Positions 5,699-12,829 of a DNA stretch of 12,829 nucleotides are shown here, piece after piece (the stretch's first letter is position 1; each line of letters begins with the position of its first letter). Source of the stretch: an uncultured Clostridia bacterium (lineage in GTDB: Bacteria; Bacillota; Clostridia; Oscillospirales; Ruminococcaceae); the NCBI GenBank assembly GCA_947175045.1, contig CAMWLH010000025.1, forward strand, positions 1-12,829, in the 5' to 3' direction. The notes beneath the pieces were generated by a model, which saw nothing but the letters and a program-made list of their open reading frames with translations, searched no databases and was not told the origin of the DNA. Position numbers and translations under genes: made by a program.

Positions 5699-8011
5699 TT
5701 ATTCTTCCGCGTAGCTGCGCTTTATCGTCAAGCTGTCGACCTCTATCGGCTCGCCGCTCGTGCCGCTCAGCTTGAAGCGTACATTTTCCGTTTTACCGGA
5801 GATCGTTACCTTTACGCAAAGACGGTTTTCCGTCTGCTCCGTTACCTCGTACTCAAGATTGTCCGCGCCCTTATTGCTTGTGAGAGTTATTCTTCCGCGG
5901 TCGACCCCTCTGCCCTCGACTACGAACATATAACTTCCGGCAAGCGGGAGATTGACATAATCCGTATATACCGCCGCTCCGCCCGGAACGACGGCGGTCG
6001 CCGGCGAGTCCTCGGGGTATTCATAATTCACACCGAGGCTTTCGTCAATGCCTGTTTTCTGCACGTTGGCAGTCGCGGGCAGGTCGGCGGGAACATAGGT
6101 TATCTCGCCCTCCTCGGCTACTCTCAAGCCCTTTGCGCGGAGCTTTTCCGCCGTTTCGGCGTTGCCCGCGTAGACCTGCATATCCGCCGCCGCGCTTCCG
6201 ACAAGGTACAAGCCGCTGACCTGCGTCGCCAGCACGTCGGAATCCGTCGCGATGATTATATCGGGCAGCACGTCAAGCCTTCTAAGCCCGGAAGCGCTGG
6301 TGACTACCTTGACGTCAAGGTCGGGGTAAAGGAACTGACCCTTTACATAGCGCTCTCTTGTAAGGTTGCAGCAGGTAACGCTGTCGAAATCCCCGTAGAA
6401 CAGCTCTATTGCCGCGTTCATTTTCACCGCACCGTTAGCGGCGTTTTTGCTCTGCGGAACGGTATAGCACACATAGCCGTATATTCCGCTGTACAGCAGC
6501 AGCGCGGCAAGCGGGAACGAAAAGAAAACGTGTATTTTCTTGTCGTTTCGTCTTATTATCACTACCAATATCCACAGGAAAAGCATGGACATGGTGGTTA
6601 TTATCATTTTGATAAAGCTCTGCTGGGTGAGCAGCTCCCTCATGCCCTCGCCGTAGCGCAGGGGGGCTATGTTCATTATCATGGCGCTTACGAATCTGTC
6701 CGCGCCTGTGACCACGGGCATTACCCAAATGACCGTCATAACGTTTATCGCAGAGGCTACGCACATTGAGATAAAGCAGTGAATGATCCCGAAAAGGTTT
6801 TTATATATCACCGTAAGCCCCGCCAGCAGCGCTACGGAATAAAATATCTCGGTGTATCTGCCGTATATCACGGTATCGCCGCGCTCCGTCAGCAGTGTGG
6901 AGGTCGCCTTAAAGCATACGCTCACTACGAATATCGCGCCCATCGCCAACAGCGTGAACCACATGAACACCGCGGTCTTTTTATCGATCGGCATACCTAT
7001 TTCAGCGGACTGCCCCGCTGCAAGCGCGCTTTTTTTCGGGCGCTTTCTGTAATAGAGGATTATCGCCGAGATGACCGCAACTATGCATATCGCGCCGAAG
7101 CCCCACGTGGACGATATAAAATAAAACAGGTGTCCGATAAGCGTATTCAGGAAATTTTCGCCCGAAACGCCCTCGGCAAGTCCCGCTCCGCCCTCGCCTA
7201 CCTCGAAGAGCTTGGACAGCATTTTCTCAATGGTGTTGGTGGGAGTGACTCCGTCGTCCACCCGCCACAGAATGCTCTGTATCTGATGCTTTATGAAATA
7301 ATCTCCCGTGATCCCCAACACCAGTGCGCCGAAAAATCCCGTAAAGCAGAACACCCTGGTTTTCCTCATCGAAAAGAACACCACGAGCTGCAAAACGACT
7401 CCCGCGGCAACAAGCGCGAGCATTCTGCCGTGGGTGGCGTATGCCGCCGCCAGTGTGAGCGCTCCCAGCACCGAAAACACCTGCTTGGATACCCTGCCCT
7501 TCGCGCCCAGACCTCTGAATATAAGCAGCGCGAACACCCATATCAGCAATATGCACATCGTCTCGTTCCATGTGTACTTTGTGAGCAGCATATATGCGGG
7601 ATACCACCCGCATATCAGCGCGAACAGCACCGAAACGGGGCGCTTTATCCCGAGGTCCCTGCTCGATATCCAATAGGCTATCACCGGCACAAGGCTCATA
7701 AGCGCGCCGTTAATTACCAGCATGATCCTGTATCTCATATAGGGATCGTCCGTCATGCCGAAAACCGGGATATAAAACAGGCTCTGAAAATAGCCGTAAT
7801 ACCCGCCCGTGCACACCGTGTCGTGCCAGTTATACCCGTTCGCCAGCGCCGCTACCGCCGTTACGCTGTATTCGTCGGGCGTAAGATTGAATATCGTGGT
7901 ACACAGCGTCATCAATATGTGTATCACCAGCGTCGCGGCGTACAGCGCGGGCATTATTATAATATCCGCCTTTGAGCCGCGCTTCTGTGACGATTCTTCT
8001 GTTAGCTCCAT
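5699..8011 (-). CDS. GT-C-fold membrane glycosyltransferase with C-terminal extracytoplasmic domain
   Basis: A 770-residue multi-spanning protein that I read as a GT-C-type lipid-linked-sugar glycosyltransferase. After the first membrane helix (about 18-41) the first outer loop carries LTPDEY (43-48), the Asp-Glu position that is catalytic in GT-C enzymes. Other residues shared with the neighbouring paralogue are TWNE (147-150), THGR (193-196) and YGRYTE (383-388). About a dozen hydrophobic helices run to residue 520. From there to the end is a soluble, presumably outside-facing region; its last 100 residues (about 670-770), with PLAGSYMFVVEG (689-700), look like a beta-sandwich, carbohydrate-binding-like fold. 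Start: ATG at 8011 has GGAGGG six bases upstream and lies one base after the stop of the preceding gene; an in-frame ATG 96 bases further up is inside that gene and was rejected. Acceptor and sugar are unknown. The GT-C assignment rests on topology and the DE loop, not on a database match. Confidence 0.75.
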   Translation of the reverse strand: MELTEESSQKRGSKADIIIMPALYAATLVIHILMTLCTTIFNLTPDEYSVTAVAALANGYNWHDTVCTGGYYGYFQSLFYIPVFGMTDDPYMRYRIMLVINGALMSLVPVIAYWISSRDLGIKRPVSVLFALICGWYPAYMLLTKYTWNETMCILLIWVFALLIFRGLGAKGRVSKQVFSVLGALTLAAAYATHGRMLALVAAGVVLQLVVFFSMRKTRVFCFTGFFGALVLGITGDYFIKHQIQSILWRVDDGVTPTNTIEKMLSKLFEVGEGGAGLAEGVSGENFLNTLIGHLFYFISSTWGFGAICIVAVISAIILYYRKRPKKSALAAGQSAEIGMPIDKKTAVFMWFTLLAMGAIFVVSVCFKATSTLLTERGDTVIYGRYTEIFYSVALLAGLTVIYKNLFGIIHCFISMCVASAINVMTVIWVMPVVTGADRFVSAMIMNIAPLRYGEGMRELLTQQSFIKMIITTMSMLFLWILVVIIRRNDKKIHVFFSFPLAALLLYSGIYGYVCYTVPQSKNAANGAVKMNAAIELFYGDFDSVTCCNLTRERYVKGQFLYPDLDVKVVTSASGLRRLDVLPDIIIATDSDVLATQVSGLYLVGSAAADMQVYAGNAETAEKLRAKGLRVAEEGEITYVPADLPATANVQKTGIDESLGVNYEYPEDSPATAVVPGGAAVYTDYVNLPLAGSYMFVVEGRGVDRGRITLTSNKGADNLEYEVTEQTENRLCVKVTISGKTENVRFKLSGTSGEPIEVDSLTIKRSYAEE

Positions 8012-8012
8012 G

Positions 8013-9908
8013 TCATCCCTCCGTTTTTGTCTCTCCCGCGGGTACGCTGTCGGCGGAGCGCTTATATCTGATATAATCCCTCGCGCTGTCGCCCACCGCG
8101 TACACAATATAATCCGAGGTCGTCCCTATTATCTCCGCGCCGGTGGTGAGCGTTATCTCTTCATTCAATGTGGTTATCAGCAGACAATTATCAGGGATAT
8201 TCTTCACCCTCCTTGTAATGCTGACCGACGCGTCAGGATTCATAAACTGCACCAAGGACGACATTCGCGACGACAGCCCGTAGGCTGCTATCGGCGGCGA
8301 CTGCGGATCGTTATATATTATCTGCGATATCTCCCGCGCGGGAAGTATATTCTTCTCGTTATCCTCCGCTCTCATGGGAAGATATTCCGTGCCCGCATAG
8401 ACCGTGGTGTACACGAATACCCCGCAGAGGACCACCGAAAGTATCTGCACATAATGCCTGTTTGAGCATGAACAGAATACCACCATCAGCGCGAACAGCC
8501 CGAAAACACAAGCTGACATTATCACAAAGCTCATGCTTGTGAGCGGCTCGGAAAGCTCCTCGCTTATCCTCCAGGGCATAAGCGCCAGTATGGGAGATTC
8601 GCGGTAATTCGGCGCGTCCCTTACTATCGGATACGCGGAGACCGCAAACGCGAAGCAGGCGTAGGCATAGACCGCCGCTCCCCAGAAAATATGCCGCAGC
8701 TTATAGCCGTACATAAACAGGAATATCAGCGCCAGCATTACCGCAAGAGGCGCGACGCTGTCGGTATATCTGCCGAATATCACCAGATCTTTAGCCGAGC
8801 CTATGCTGTTGGAATTGAACTTGAACAGCGCCGACATCAGCATCGTTCCGCCTACCGCGAAAAACGCGTACAGACCGAACAGCATAAGCCGCGTGCTGTA
8901 TTGGTGCTCCGTCGGCTCGTATTCCTTGGTGCCGTCCTCGTCGATCTCCGCGCGCCTTTTTTCACGCGCGTTTTCCGTTAGCCGCGAGCTAATCATCACC
9001 GATATCACTATCAGCGCTATCGCGCCAAGTCCTACCGTGGAGGTCATAAACGTATATATATGACCGAACAGCGTTGAGAAGAGTCTCCCTATGCCACCGC
9101 CCTCCAGCAGACCCGAAAGCCGTCCCAGCTCGTTTTCCGTCACGTTGCCCGAGGCGTTCCCGTTCCACACCGCGTTCTTTATCGCCGACGCGCAGAAGTG
9201 TTCCGTCACAAAGGACAGCGCCATGGTTATGAAAAAAACGGGGAGGTTCAGTATCTTCTCCTTAAGCCATATCCGCATTACAAGCAGCGTTACCACCAGC
9301 GCCGCCGCCACCGCGATAAGCCGCGAATGCGCCGCATAGCACACCGCGCACATAAATCCCGACAGCATTGACATGGCGAAGCGGGAATGGGAATTCTTCC
9401 TGTCCCACGCCATAAATACACACCATATCAGCAACCAGGGCAAAAGACTGCATATCGATTCGTTCCAGATAAATTTGGAATGGGCGACGTAGGTTATATA
9501 AAGTCCGCTGCAAAGCGCTATAACTATCTTCTGCCACACCTTGCCAACGCCCAGCTTTGACGACAGGTGATAGGCGATCAGCGGGATAAAGCTGATAAGT
9601 ATGCCGTTTACCACCAGCATTGCCTTATACAGCGCCGCGGGATTCCCCCCGAATACCGAAAAAAGCGGCGCGTAGAATATCGCCTGGATATACCCGTAAT
9701 AATATCCGATATGCTGCATTATCCCCGACCAGTCGCGCCCCGAATAAAACGCCGCGACGCTCGCCGTGCCTATCTCGTCGGGCTGTATGGCGGGAAGCTC
9801 GGGTATCATCGCCAGCAGCGCGTGCATTACCACCGAGCAGGCAAACAATATGAACATTACCCCTCGGTCGCCAAAGGAATAATAGAATTTCTCAAGTTGC
9901 TTCTTCAT
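8013..9908 (-). CDS. GT-C-fold membrane glycosyltransferase (paralogue of the downstream gene)
   Basis: A 631-residue multi-spanning membrane protein with the same layout as its downstream neighbour: first helix at about 17-38, outer-loop QPDEIG (42-47) with the putative catalytic Asp44-Glu45, IWNE (147-150), AHSR (193-196), FGRYTD (378-383), then further helices to about 505. The C-terminal outside region (about 506-631) is much shorter than in the neighbour and lacks the beta-sandwich module. Several motifs fall at identical residue numbers in the two proteins, which argues for tandem duplication. It overlaps the upstream GT2 gene by 17 bases, with GAGG about 12 bases before ATG 9908, and ends TGA-C-ATG into the next gene, so translation of the three is probably coupled. 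Probable role: transfer of a polyprenyl-phosphate-linked sugar to a surface acceptor; donor and acceptor are not determined by the sequence. Confidence 0.75.
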   Translation of the reverse strand: MKKQLEKFYYSFGDRGVMFILFACSVVMHALLAMIPELPAIQPDEIGTASVAAFYSGRDWSGIMQHIGYYYGYIQAIFYAPLFSVFGGNPAALYKAMLVVNGILISFIPLIAYHLSSKLGVGKVWQKIVIALCSGLYITYVAHSKFIWNESICSLLPWLLIWCVFMAWDRKNSHSRFAMSMLSGFMCAVCYAAHSRLIAVAAALVVTLLVMRIWLKEKILNLPVFFITMALSFVTEHFCASAIKNAVWNGNASGNVTENELGRLSGLLEGGGIGRLFSTLFGHIYTFMTSTVGLGAIALIVISVMISSRLTENAREKRRAEIDEDGTKEYEPTEHQYSTRLMLFGLYAFFAVGGTMLMSALFKFNSNSIGSAKDLVIFGRYTDSVAPLAVMLALIFLFMYGYKLRHIFWGAAVYAYACFAFAVSAYPIVRDAPNYRESPILALMPWRISEELSEPLTSMSFVIMSACVFGLFALMVVFCSCSNRHYVQILSVVLCGVFVYTTVYAGTEYLPMRAEDNEKNILPAREISQIIYNDPQSPPIAAYGLSSRMSSLVQFMNPDASVSITRRVKNIPDNCLLITTLNEEITLTTGAEIIGTTSDYIVYAVGDSARDYIRYKRSADSVPAGETKTEG

Positions 9909-10908
9909 CGTTTTTTATTTCCTCTTTGGTGTAGCTGCAAACATTATAATTGCCGTAATTTGTGTTGGTATTGTTGTATTCTATACGCTTGACGTGAAAA
10001 AGGGTTTCGTCGATCACCCTGCGGCAGCCCGAGATAGCGTCCGCCACAAGCCCGAAAATACCTATCTGTATCCCCACGATAGCCAGCACCGCCATCAGCA
10101 CCAGCGACTGAATGTGTCCGTTGCCCTCGCCCATGCATAGGTATACTACGAACCTTATCCCCAGTGCCAGCGCCAGCAGCACGAACACCATAGCTATGGC
10201 GAGGAAGGTCTTGAGGGGCTTTCTCATAACATAATTGCGGATAATAGTCCCGCCCGAGCGCTTGATATATCCCCACATTGACTTGAACAGGCGGCTTTTG
10301 CGCAGCTCGGGGTTGGTGTCGATATCCACCGACATTATCCTCGTTCTGTCCGCGCCCGCGGTGATGATGGTCTCAAGGGTGTAGGTGTAGTCGGAGAGCA
10401 CGTTCAGCCGCATTGCCGCCTCTCTTGTGTAGCTGCGGAAGCCGCTGGTGGTATCTGCGACATCGGTGCCGCTCGCTTTCCTTACCACGCTGCTGCCCAG
10501 CTTCTGGAGCTTCTTTTTCAGCGGCGAGAAGTGCTCTATCGTATCGGTGCGGCGGTTTCCTATCACCATGGTCGCTTTGCCCTCCAGCAGGGGGCGCACC
10601 AGCTTCTCTATGTCCTTGCCCGCGTACTGGTTGTCCGCGTCGGTATTCACTATAATATCCGCGCCCAGCCGCAGGCACGCGTCTATTCCCGCCATAAAGC
10701 CCTTGGCAAGCCCGCGATTGTGCGTAAAGCTCACTATATGGTGGACTCCCAGCTCCTTTGCGCGCTCGACCGTCCTGTCGGTGCTTCCGTCGTTTATGAT
10801 AAGGTATTCTATCTCGTCTATCCCGTCTATATGGCGCGGCAGGTCGCGTATCGTTACGTCCAGCGTTTCCGCCTCGTTATAGCATGGTATCTGAATTATC
10901 AGTTTCAT
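9892..10908 (-). CDS. Family 2 glycosyltransferase, polyprenyl-phosphate sugar synthase type
   Basis: A 338-residue GT2 enzyme of the dolichol/undecaprenyl-phosphate glycosyltransferase type. The GT-A domain shows IPCYNEAETL (7-16), INDGSTDRT (38-46), NRGLAKGFMAGI (64-75), NTDADNQY (88-95, the metal/UDP-binding acidic box), GNRR (117-120) and DTTSGFRSY (152-160). Two C-terminal transmembrane helices (about 233-258 and 266-290) anchor it in the membrane. This architecture is typical of enzymes that move a hexose from a nucleotide sugar to a polyprenyl phosphate on the cytoplasmic face, supplying GT-C enzymes outside; two such GT-C genes follow directly. The tail 311-322 is unusually rich in Asn, Tyr and Thr. 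ATG at 10908 has a purine-rich AAGGA about 14 bases upstream, a weak spacing. The 42-base gap after the RING-finger gene contains no promoter. Sugar identity is unknown. Confidence 0.88.
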   Translation of the reverse strand: MKLIIQIPCYNEAETLDVTIRDLPRHIDGIDEIEYLIINDGSTDRTVERAKELGVHHIVSFTHNRGLAKGFMAGIDACLRLGADIIVNTDADNQYAGKDIEKLVRPLLEGKATMVIGNRRTDTIEHFSPLKKKLQKLGSSVVRKASGTDVADTTSGFRSYTREAAMRLNVLSDYTYTLETIITAGADRTRIMSVDIDTNPELRKSRLFKSMWGYIKRSGGTIIRNYVMRKPLKTFLAIAMVFVLLALALGIRFVVYLCMGEGNGHIQSLVLMAVLAIVGIQIGIFGLVADAISGCRRVIDETLFHVKRIEYNNTNTNYGNYNVCSYTKEEIKNDEEAT

Positions 10909-10950
10909 TTTGCTATGATTCCGTCCTTTTGTACGTTATTTTCGTATGAA

Positions 10951-11826
10951 TTATTGAAGAAGTCTCGGCAGCAATCCCATGCTCGCCGTCATAAGCATTA
11001 GCGCCAGAAAGCCTATCGCTGCCCTTAACCAAGAGGGTCTGCCGCTTTCGGAGAGCGCTTCGTAGTAAGCCTCGCCCCGCTCCCGCATACGAGAGCGTAT
11101 CTTTTTTATCTGCTTTATCGCGTGGCGGTAATACAGATAATCCCCGAAAAGGCACAGCACGACCGTCATCGCGAAGCTCAGAAATCTGCACAAAGACACC
11201 AACGCGTATACGCCGTTTGAGTCCTCTAAAATCCCCCCGTAAACCAGCAGCAGCGGCAGTGACGTCGCCAGCGTTATCAGCAGCGCTCCGATACCCAGCA
11301 GGTCCATTTTGCGGTAAAACTGGTACACCGGTGCGAACAGCCCCGAGCAGAGGTTCATGAACACCTTGGGTCGTTTGCCCGCGATACCGCTGCGGAATAC
11401 GCTGAACGCTCTCCCGTAATGGAAAACCGACGTTGACGCATAGGCGCAGAGCTCGCGTATGCTCACCCCGTCCTCGCCCTCGGTGCTGTCGTTAAGGCGG
11501 TCAACTATCCGCTTATAATAATCCTCGGGGCTTTCCATATCTTCCATGTCCTGTATCGCGGGCATGGGCTTGGGTATGGGTGTTCCCGCGGGGTATTCCG
11601 CGTGATGTGGGTCGGTGCTCTCGGGCTCGGGGGCAGGCTCCTCCCCGGGGAGATATCCGTTCCATATGAACCCCTGCGCGTGATACTCCTCCAGGGCGCA
11701 TTTGTTTTTCGTGAGGTAGCATACCCTGTGGTGCGGGGCTCCGCACTGCGGGCACACCACTATGTCCGCTTCCCCCGTAAAGGGAGCTCGGCAGACCGGG
11801 CATAATTTATTTTCAAATTTTGACAT
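10951..11826 (-). CDS. Prokaryotic RING-finger / DUF2628-type membrane protein
   Basis: A 291-residue protein. The N-terminus is a compact zinc module: C9-x2-C12, then C25-x2-C28, H32/H33, C36 and C43, the cross-brace pattern of the prokaryotic RING-finger family (CPxCGxPxHRxCY). A Pro/Glu-rich acidic linker (about 61-100) follows, then a segment (about 126-175) containing GLFAPVYQFYRKM, which resembles DUF2628, and three hydrophobic helices (about 177-197, 206-228, 266-287). Expected topology: zinc domain in the cytoplasm. The start at ATG 11826 has AAAGGA five bases before it and lies downstream of a strong promoter. The in-frame ATG at 11895 falls in the -35 box, upstream of the predicted transcript start, so it is excluded. 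First gene of the glycosyltransferase operon. Role unknown; an assembly or quality-control adaptor for the membrane enzymes is only a guess. Confidence 0.82.
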   Translation of the reverse strand: MSKFENKLCPVCRAPFTGEADIVVCPQCGAPHHRVCYLTKNKCALEEYHAQGFIWNGYLPGEEPAPEPESTDPHHAEYPAGTPIPKPMPAIQDMEDMESPEDYYKRIVDRLNDSTEGEDGVSIRELCAYASTSVFHYGRAFSVFRSGIAGKRPKVFMNLCSGLFAPVYQFYRKMDLLGIGALLITLATSLPLLLVYGGILEDSNGVYALVSLCRFLSFAMTVVLCLFGDYLYYRHAIKQIKKIRSRMRERGEAYYEALSESGRPSWLRAAIGFLALMLMTASMGLLPRLLQ

Positions 11827-11866
11827 ATCTATCCTTTCGCCGTTTTCCCTTGGCATACACATCTTT

Positions 11867-11895
11867 AGTATACCATATTCTGTGCGTAATTTCAA
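11867..11895 (-). promoter_or_regulatory. Sigma-A promoter with extended -10 for the RING/glycosyltransferase operon
   Basis: On the minus strand TTGAAA (11895-11890), a 17-base spacer, and TATACT (11872-11867) preceded by TG one base upstream (TGGTATACT). Spacing is optimal and both boxes are one base from consensus. Transcription would start near 11860, leaving a leader of about 34 bases before the ATG at 11826. It lies between the terminator of the preceding gene and the RING-finger gene, as expected for an operon promoter. Confidence 0.85.
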
Positions 11896-11928
11896 GCGAT
11901 AAATACCGTTTTATGTGAAAATATTGTA

Positions 11929-11957
11929 AAAAATACCGCCCTCGTTTCCGAGGGCGG
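11929..11957 (-). terminator. Intrinsic terminator after the 149-residue membrane protein gene
   Basis: On the minus strand CCGCCCTCG (11957-11949), loop GAAA, CGAGGGCGG (11944-11936), then TATTTTTT (11935-11928 or so). The 9-bp stem is perfect, GC-rich and capped by a GNRA-type tetraloop. It starts six bases after the stop codon of the membrane protein gene. Confidence 0.93.
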
Positions 11958-11962
11958 GTGAT

Positions 11963-12412
11963 TCAAACCTTTTCAATGCCGATCTTTAGCCTGTATCTTC
12001 TTTTTATAAAAAAGATTCCTGCCGTCAGAAGCAAAACGATCAAAAAAACAACCGCGGCTTGTCTCCACATTCTGCCGATATGTTCCCCCATGTCGGCGGG
12101 GTCGATATCCATTGCCGAATATACCCAGATGTAAGGCAGCGGCGTAAGCTCAAGCGCGGTCACTACTGCCGCCGTTACCATATACTTAACAATATTGCAG
12201 CGTGACAGCGTTGTTACAAAATCAGCCGCGCACTGCGCCGACAGGGTAACAAGCAGGCTGAAGCTGATCATAAAAACGCCCCTCGGGATATCGTGACAGC
12301 TATTGTAAAGAAGAGCAAACGCTATCGTATAGAGTATTAACGCTGCCGCCGCTAATAGTATCGCTTTCGGCGCTTTGTTGTTCAGAATATAATTTGTTTT
12401 TTGGGTCAACAT
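11963..12412 (-). CDS. Four-helix membrane protein, unknown function
   Basis: A 149-residue hydrophobic protein with four likely transmembrane helices (about 17-37, 45-62, 74-97 and 117-136), a polar N-terminus and a basic C-terminal tail (KRRYRLK at 137-143), so both ends are predicted inside. No catalytic motif is apparent and I do not recognise the family. ATG at 12412 has an excellent AGGAGG site five bases upstream. It lies 26 bases after the end of the readthrough frame of the preceding interrupted gene, an operon-like spacing, and is followed by its own terminator, so it is the last gene of a unit that starts outside the window. Confidence 0.8.
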   Translation of the reverse strand: MLTQKTNYILNNKAPKAILLAAAALILYTIAFALLYNSCHDIPRGVFMISFSLLVTLSAQCAADFVTTLSRCNIVKYMVTAAVVTALELTPLPYIWVYSAMDIDPADMGEHIGRMWRQAAVVFLIVLLLTAGIFFIKRRYRLKIGIEKV

Positions 12413-12438
12413 GATATCCTCCTCTCATTTCCCTGTTG

Positions 12439-12573
12439 TTACCTTGTTTTTTTCGTACCCTCTGTGTTAACGTCCAGGTAAATGGAATACTGTCTTTCCG
12501 GCCAAGTAGCGGTTTTGGTTGTAAGGCTGTACTCAATATAAGCATACTTATGTCCAATGAGCGGGTCTTTATG
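12439..12573 (-). pseudogene. In-frame continuation of the truncated gene beyond its TAA
   Basis: Directly after the TAA at 12576-12574, in the same frame, 44 sense codons follow before a second TAA (12441-12439). The peptide begins HKDPLIGHKYAYIEYSL and later has QYSIYLDVNTEG, with the same beta-strand-like alternation as the upstream part. There is no start codon with a ribosome site at its beginning, so it is not a separate gene. The likeliest explanation is a nonsense mutation (Tyr TAT/TAC to TAA) in a gene originally ending at 12439, which would leave a normal 26-base gap to the next gene. Sequencing error or stop readthrough are alternatives. Confidence 0.5.
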
Positions 12574-12828
12574 TTATATATTTCCAGCGGAATCACATTT
12601 CATTGATAGTGTATAATCTGTGTTCATTCCCCCAGCTGATGTAAATGTGTACGAAAGCGTTACCTTTACCGAAGCCTTAACAAACAAAAAGCCATCGCTG
12701 GAGTCGGCGGTCAAACCGGTTTTAGTCATTTTAACGCCACTCCCCGGATCGAATTTATACGTTTTTGATGTACAAGAAACGGTATTCTTATCCTCATTGT
12801 ATTTGAATTTACATGTCAGCGATGCGGT
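12574..12828 (-). CDS. C-terminal part of an unrecognised, possibly secreted protein (5' end outside window)
   Basis: The frame is open from the window edge to TAA at 12576-12574, giving 84 residues of a protein whose start lies outside. The peptide alternates hydrophobic and polar residues (for example ASVKVTLSYTFTSAGG at 52-67), is rich in Thr, Ser and Lys, has no membrane helix, and looks like an all-beta domain of a surface or secreted protein. Codon use (ACA, TCA, AAA) is visibly more AT-rich than in the glycosyltransferase block, possibly a transferred region. The frame after the stop remains protein-like, so this may be a truncated product. I cannot name the family. Confidence 0.6.
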   Translation of the reverse strand, partial: TASLTCKFKYNEDKNTVSCTSKTYKFDPGSGVKMTKTGLTADSSDGFLFVKASVKVTLSYTFTSAGGMNTDYTLSMKCDSAGNI

Positions 12829-12829
12829 T

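Noticed and set aside
6779..7975. Long plus-strand ORF of 398 codons antisense to the GT-C gene
   Set aside because: Its peptide is dominated by His, Arg, Tyr and Gln with no domain, and it is the mirror of a GC-biased membrane gene whose own frame has clear motifs.
8012..8107. N-terminal extension of the 770-residue GT-C protein
   Set aside because: The extra 32 codons lie inside the preceding gene, are hydrophilic and Arg-rich, and lack a ribosome site, whereas ATG 8011 has GGAGGG at ideal spacing.
11827..11895. Longer start (ATG 11895) for the RING-finger gene
   Set aside because: That ATG overlaps the -35 box, upstream of the predicted transcript start; ATG 11826 has AAAGGA and is immediately followed by the zinc domain.
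12300..12596. Minus-strand 98-codon ORF across the 12412 start region
   Set aside because: It would begin at a GTG, runs through the AGGAGG site and 113 bases of the membrane protein gene in another frame, and its peptide has no recognisable character.

Overview
The window reads as chromosomal DNA of a Gram-positive clostridial bacterium, most likely Oscillospirales/Ruminococcus-like. The basis is the gene content (a prokaryotic RING-finger/DUF2628 membrane protein, KtrB-type K+ channel, FolC, RsmI, TrmN6), strong AGGAGG-type ribosome sites, tight gene overlaps and a fairly GC-rich coding style. The species call is inference; no rRNA or other phylogenetic marker is present. Every gene I can support lies on the minus strand, so transcription runs from high to low coordinates.

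Right end (about 11929-12829), in transcription order: the 3' part of a gene entering from outside the window (possibly secreted, unrecognised) that stops at an in-frame TAA, although the same frame stays open and protein-like for 44 more codons; then a 149-residue four-helix membrane protein; then a clear intrinsic terminator.

Central block (about 4307-11895): a near-consensus sigma-A promoter with an extended -10 box precedes a RING-finger/DUF2628 membrane protein, a family 2 polyprenyl-phosphate-type glycosyltransferase, two paralogous multi-spanning GT-C-type glycosyltransferases, and a KtrB/TrkH potassium channel subunit. The GT2 and the GT-Cs overlap or abut and look translationally coupled. 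The likely logic is that the GT2 loads a sugar onto a lipid carrier at the inner face of the membrane, and the GT-Cs transfer it to a cell-surface acceptor on the outer face.

Left block (52-4107): housekeeping genes trmN6, rsmI, a 53-codon membrane ORF, folC and a YgjP-like metalloprotease, mostly overlapping by 8-16 bases and closed by an intrinsic terminator at 52-94. Both the 3' side of ktrB and the 3' side of rsmI carry copies of one intergenic repeat family, defined by A/T-rich inverted arms next to a conserved 28-base tail. At rsmI it has been tandemly duplicated (170 bp period) together with the last codons of rsmI. Between the promoter at 11867-11895 and the terminator at 52-94 I see no other strong promoter or conventional terminator, so one long transcript is possible.
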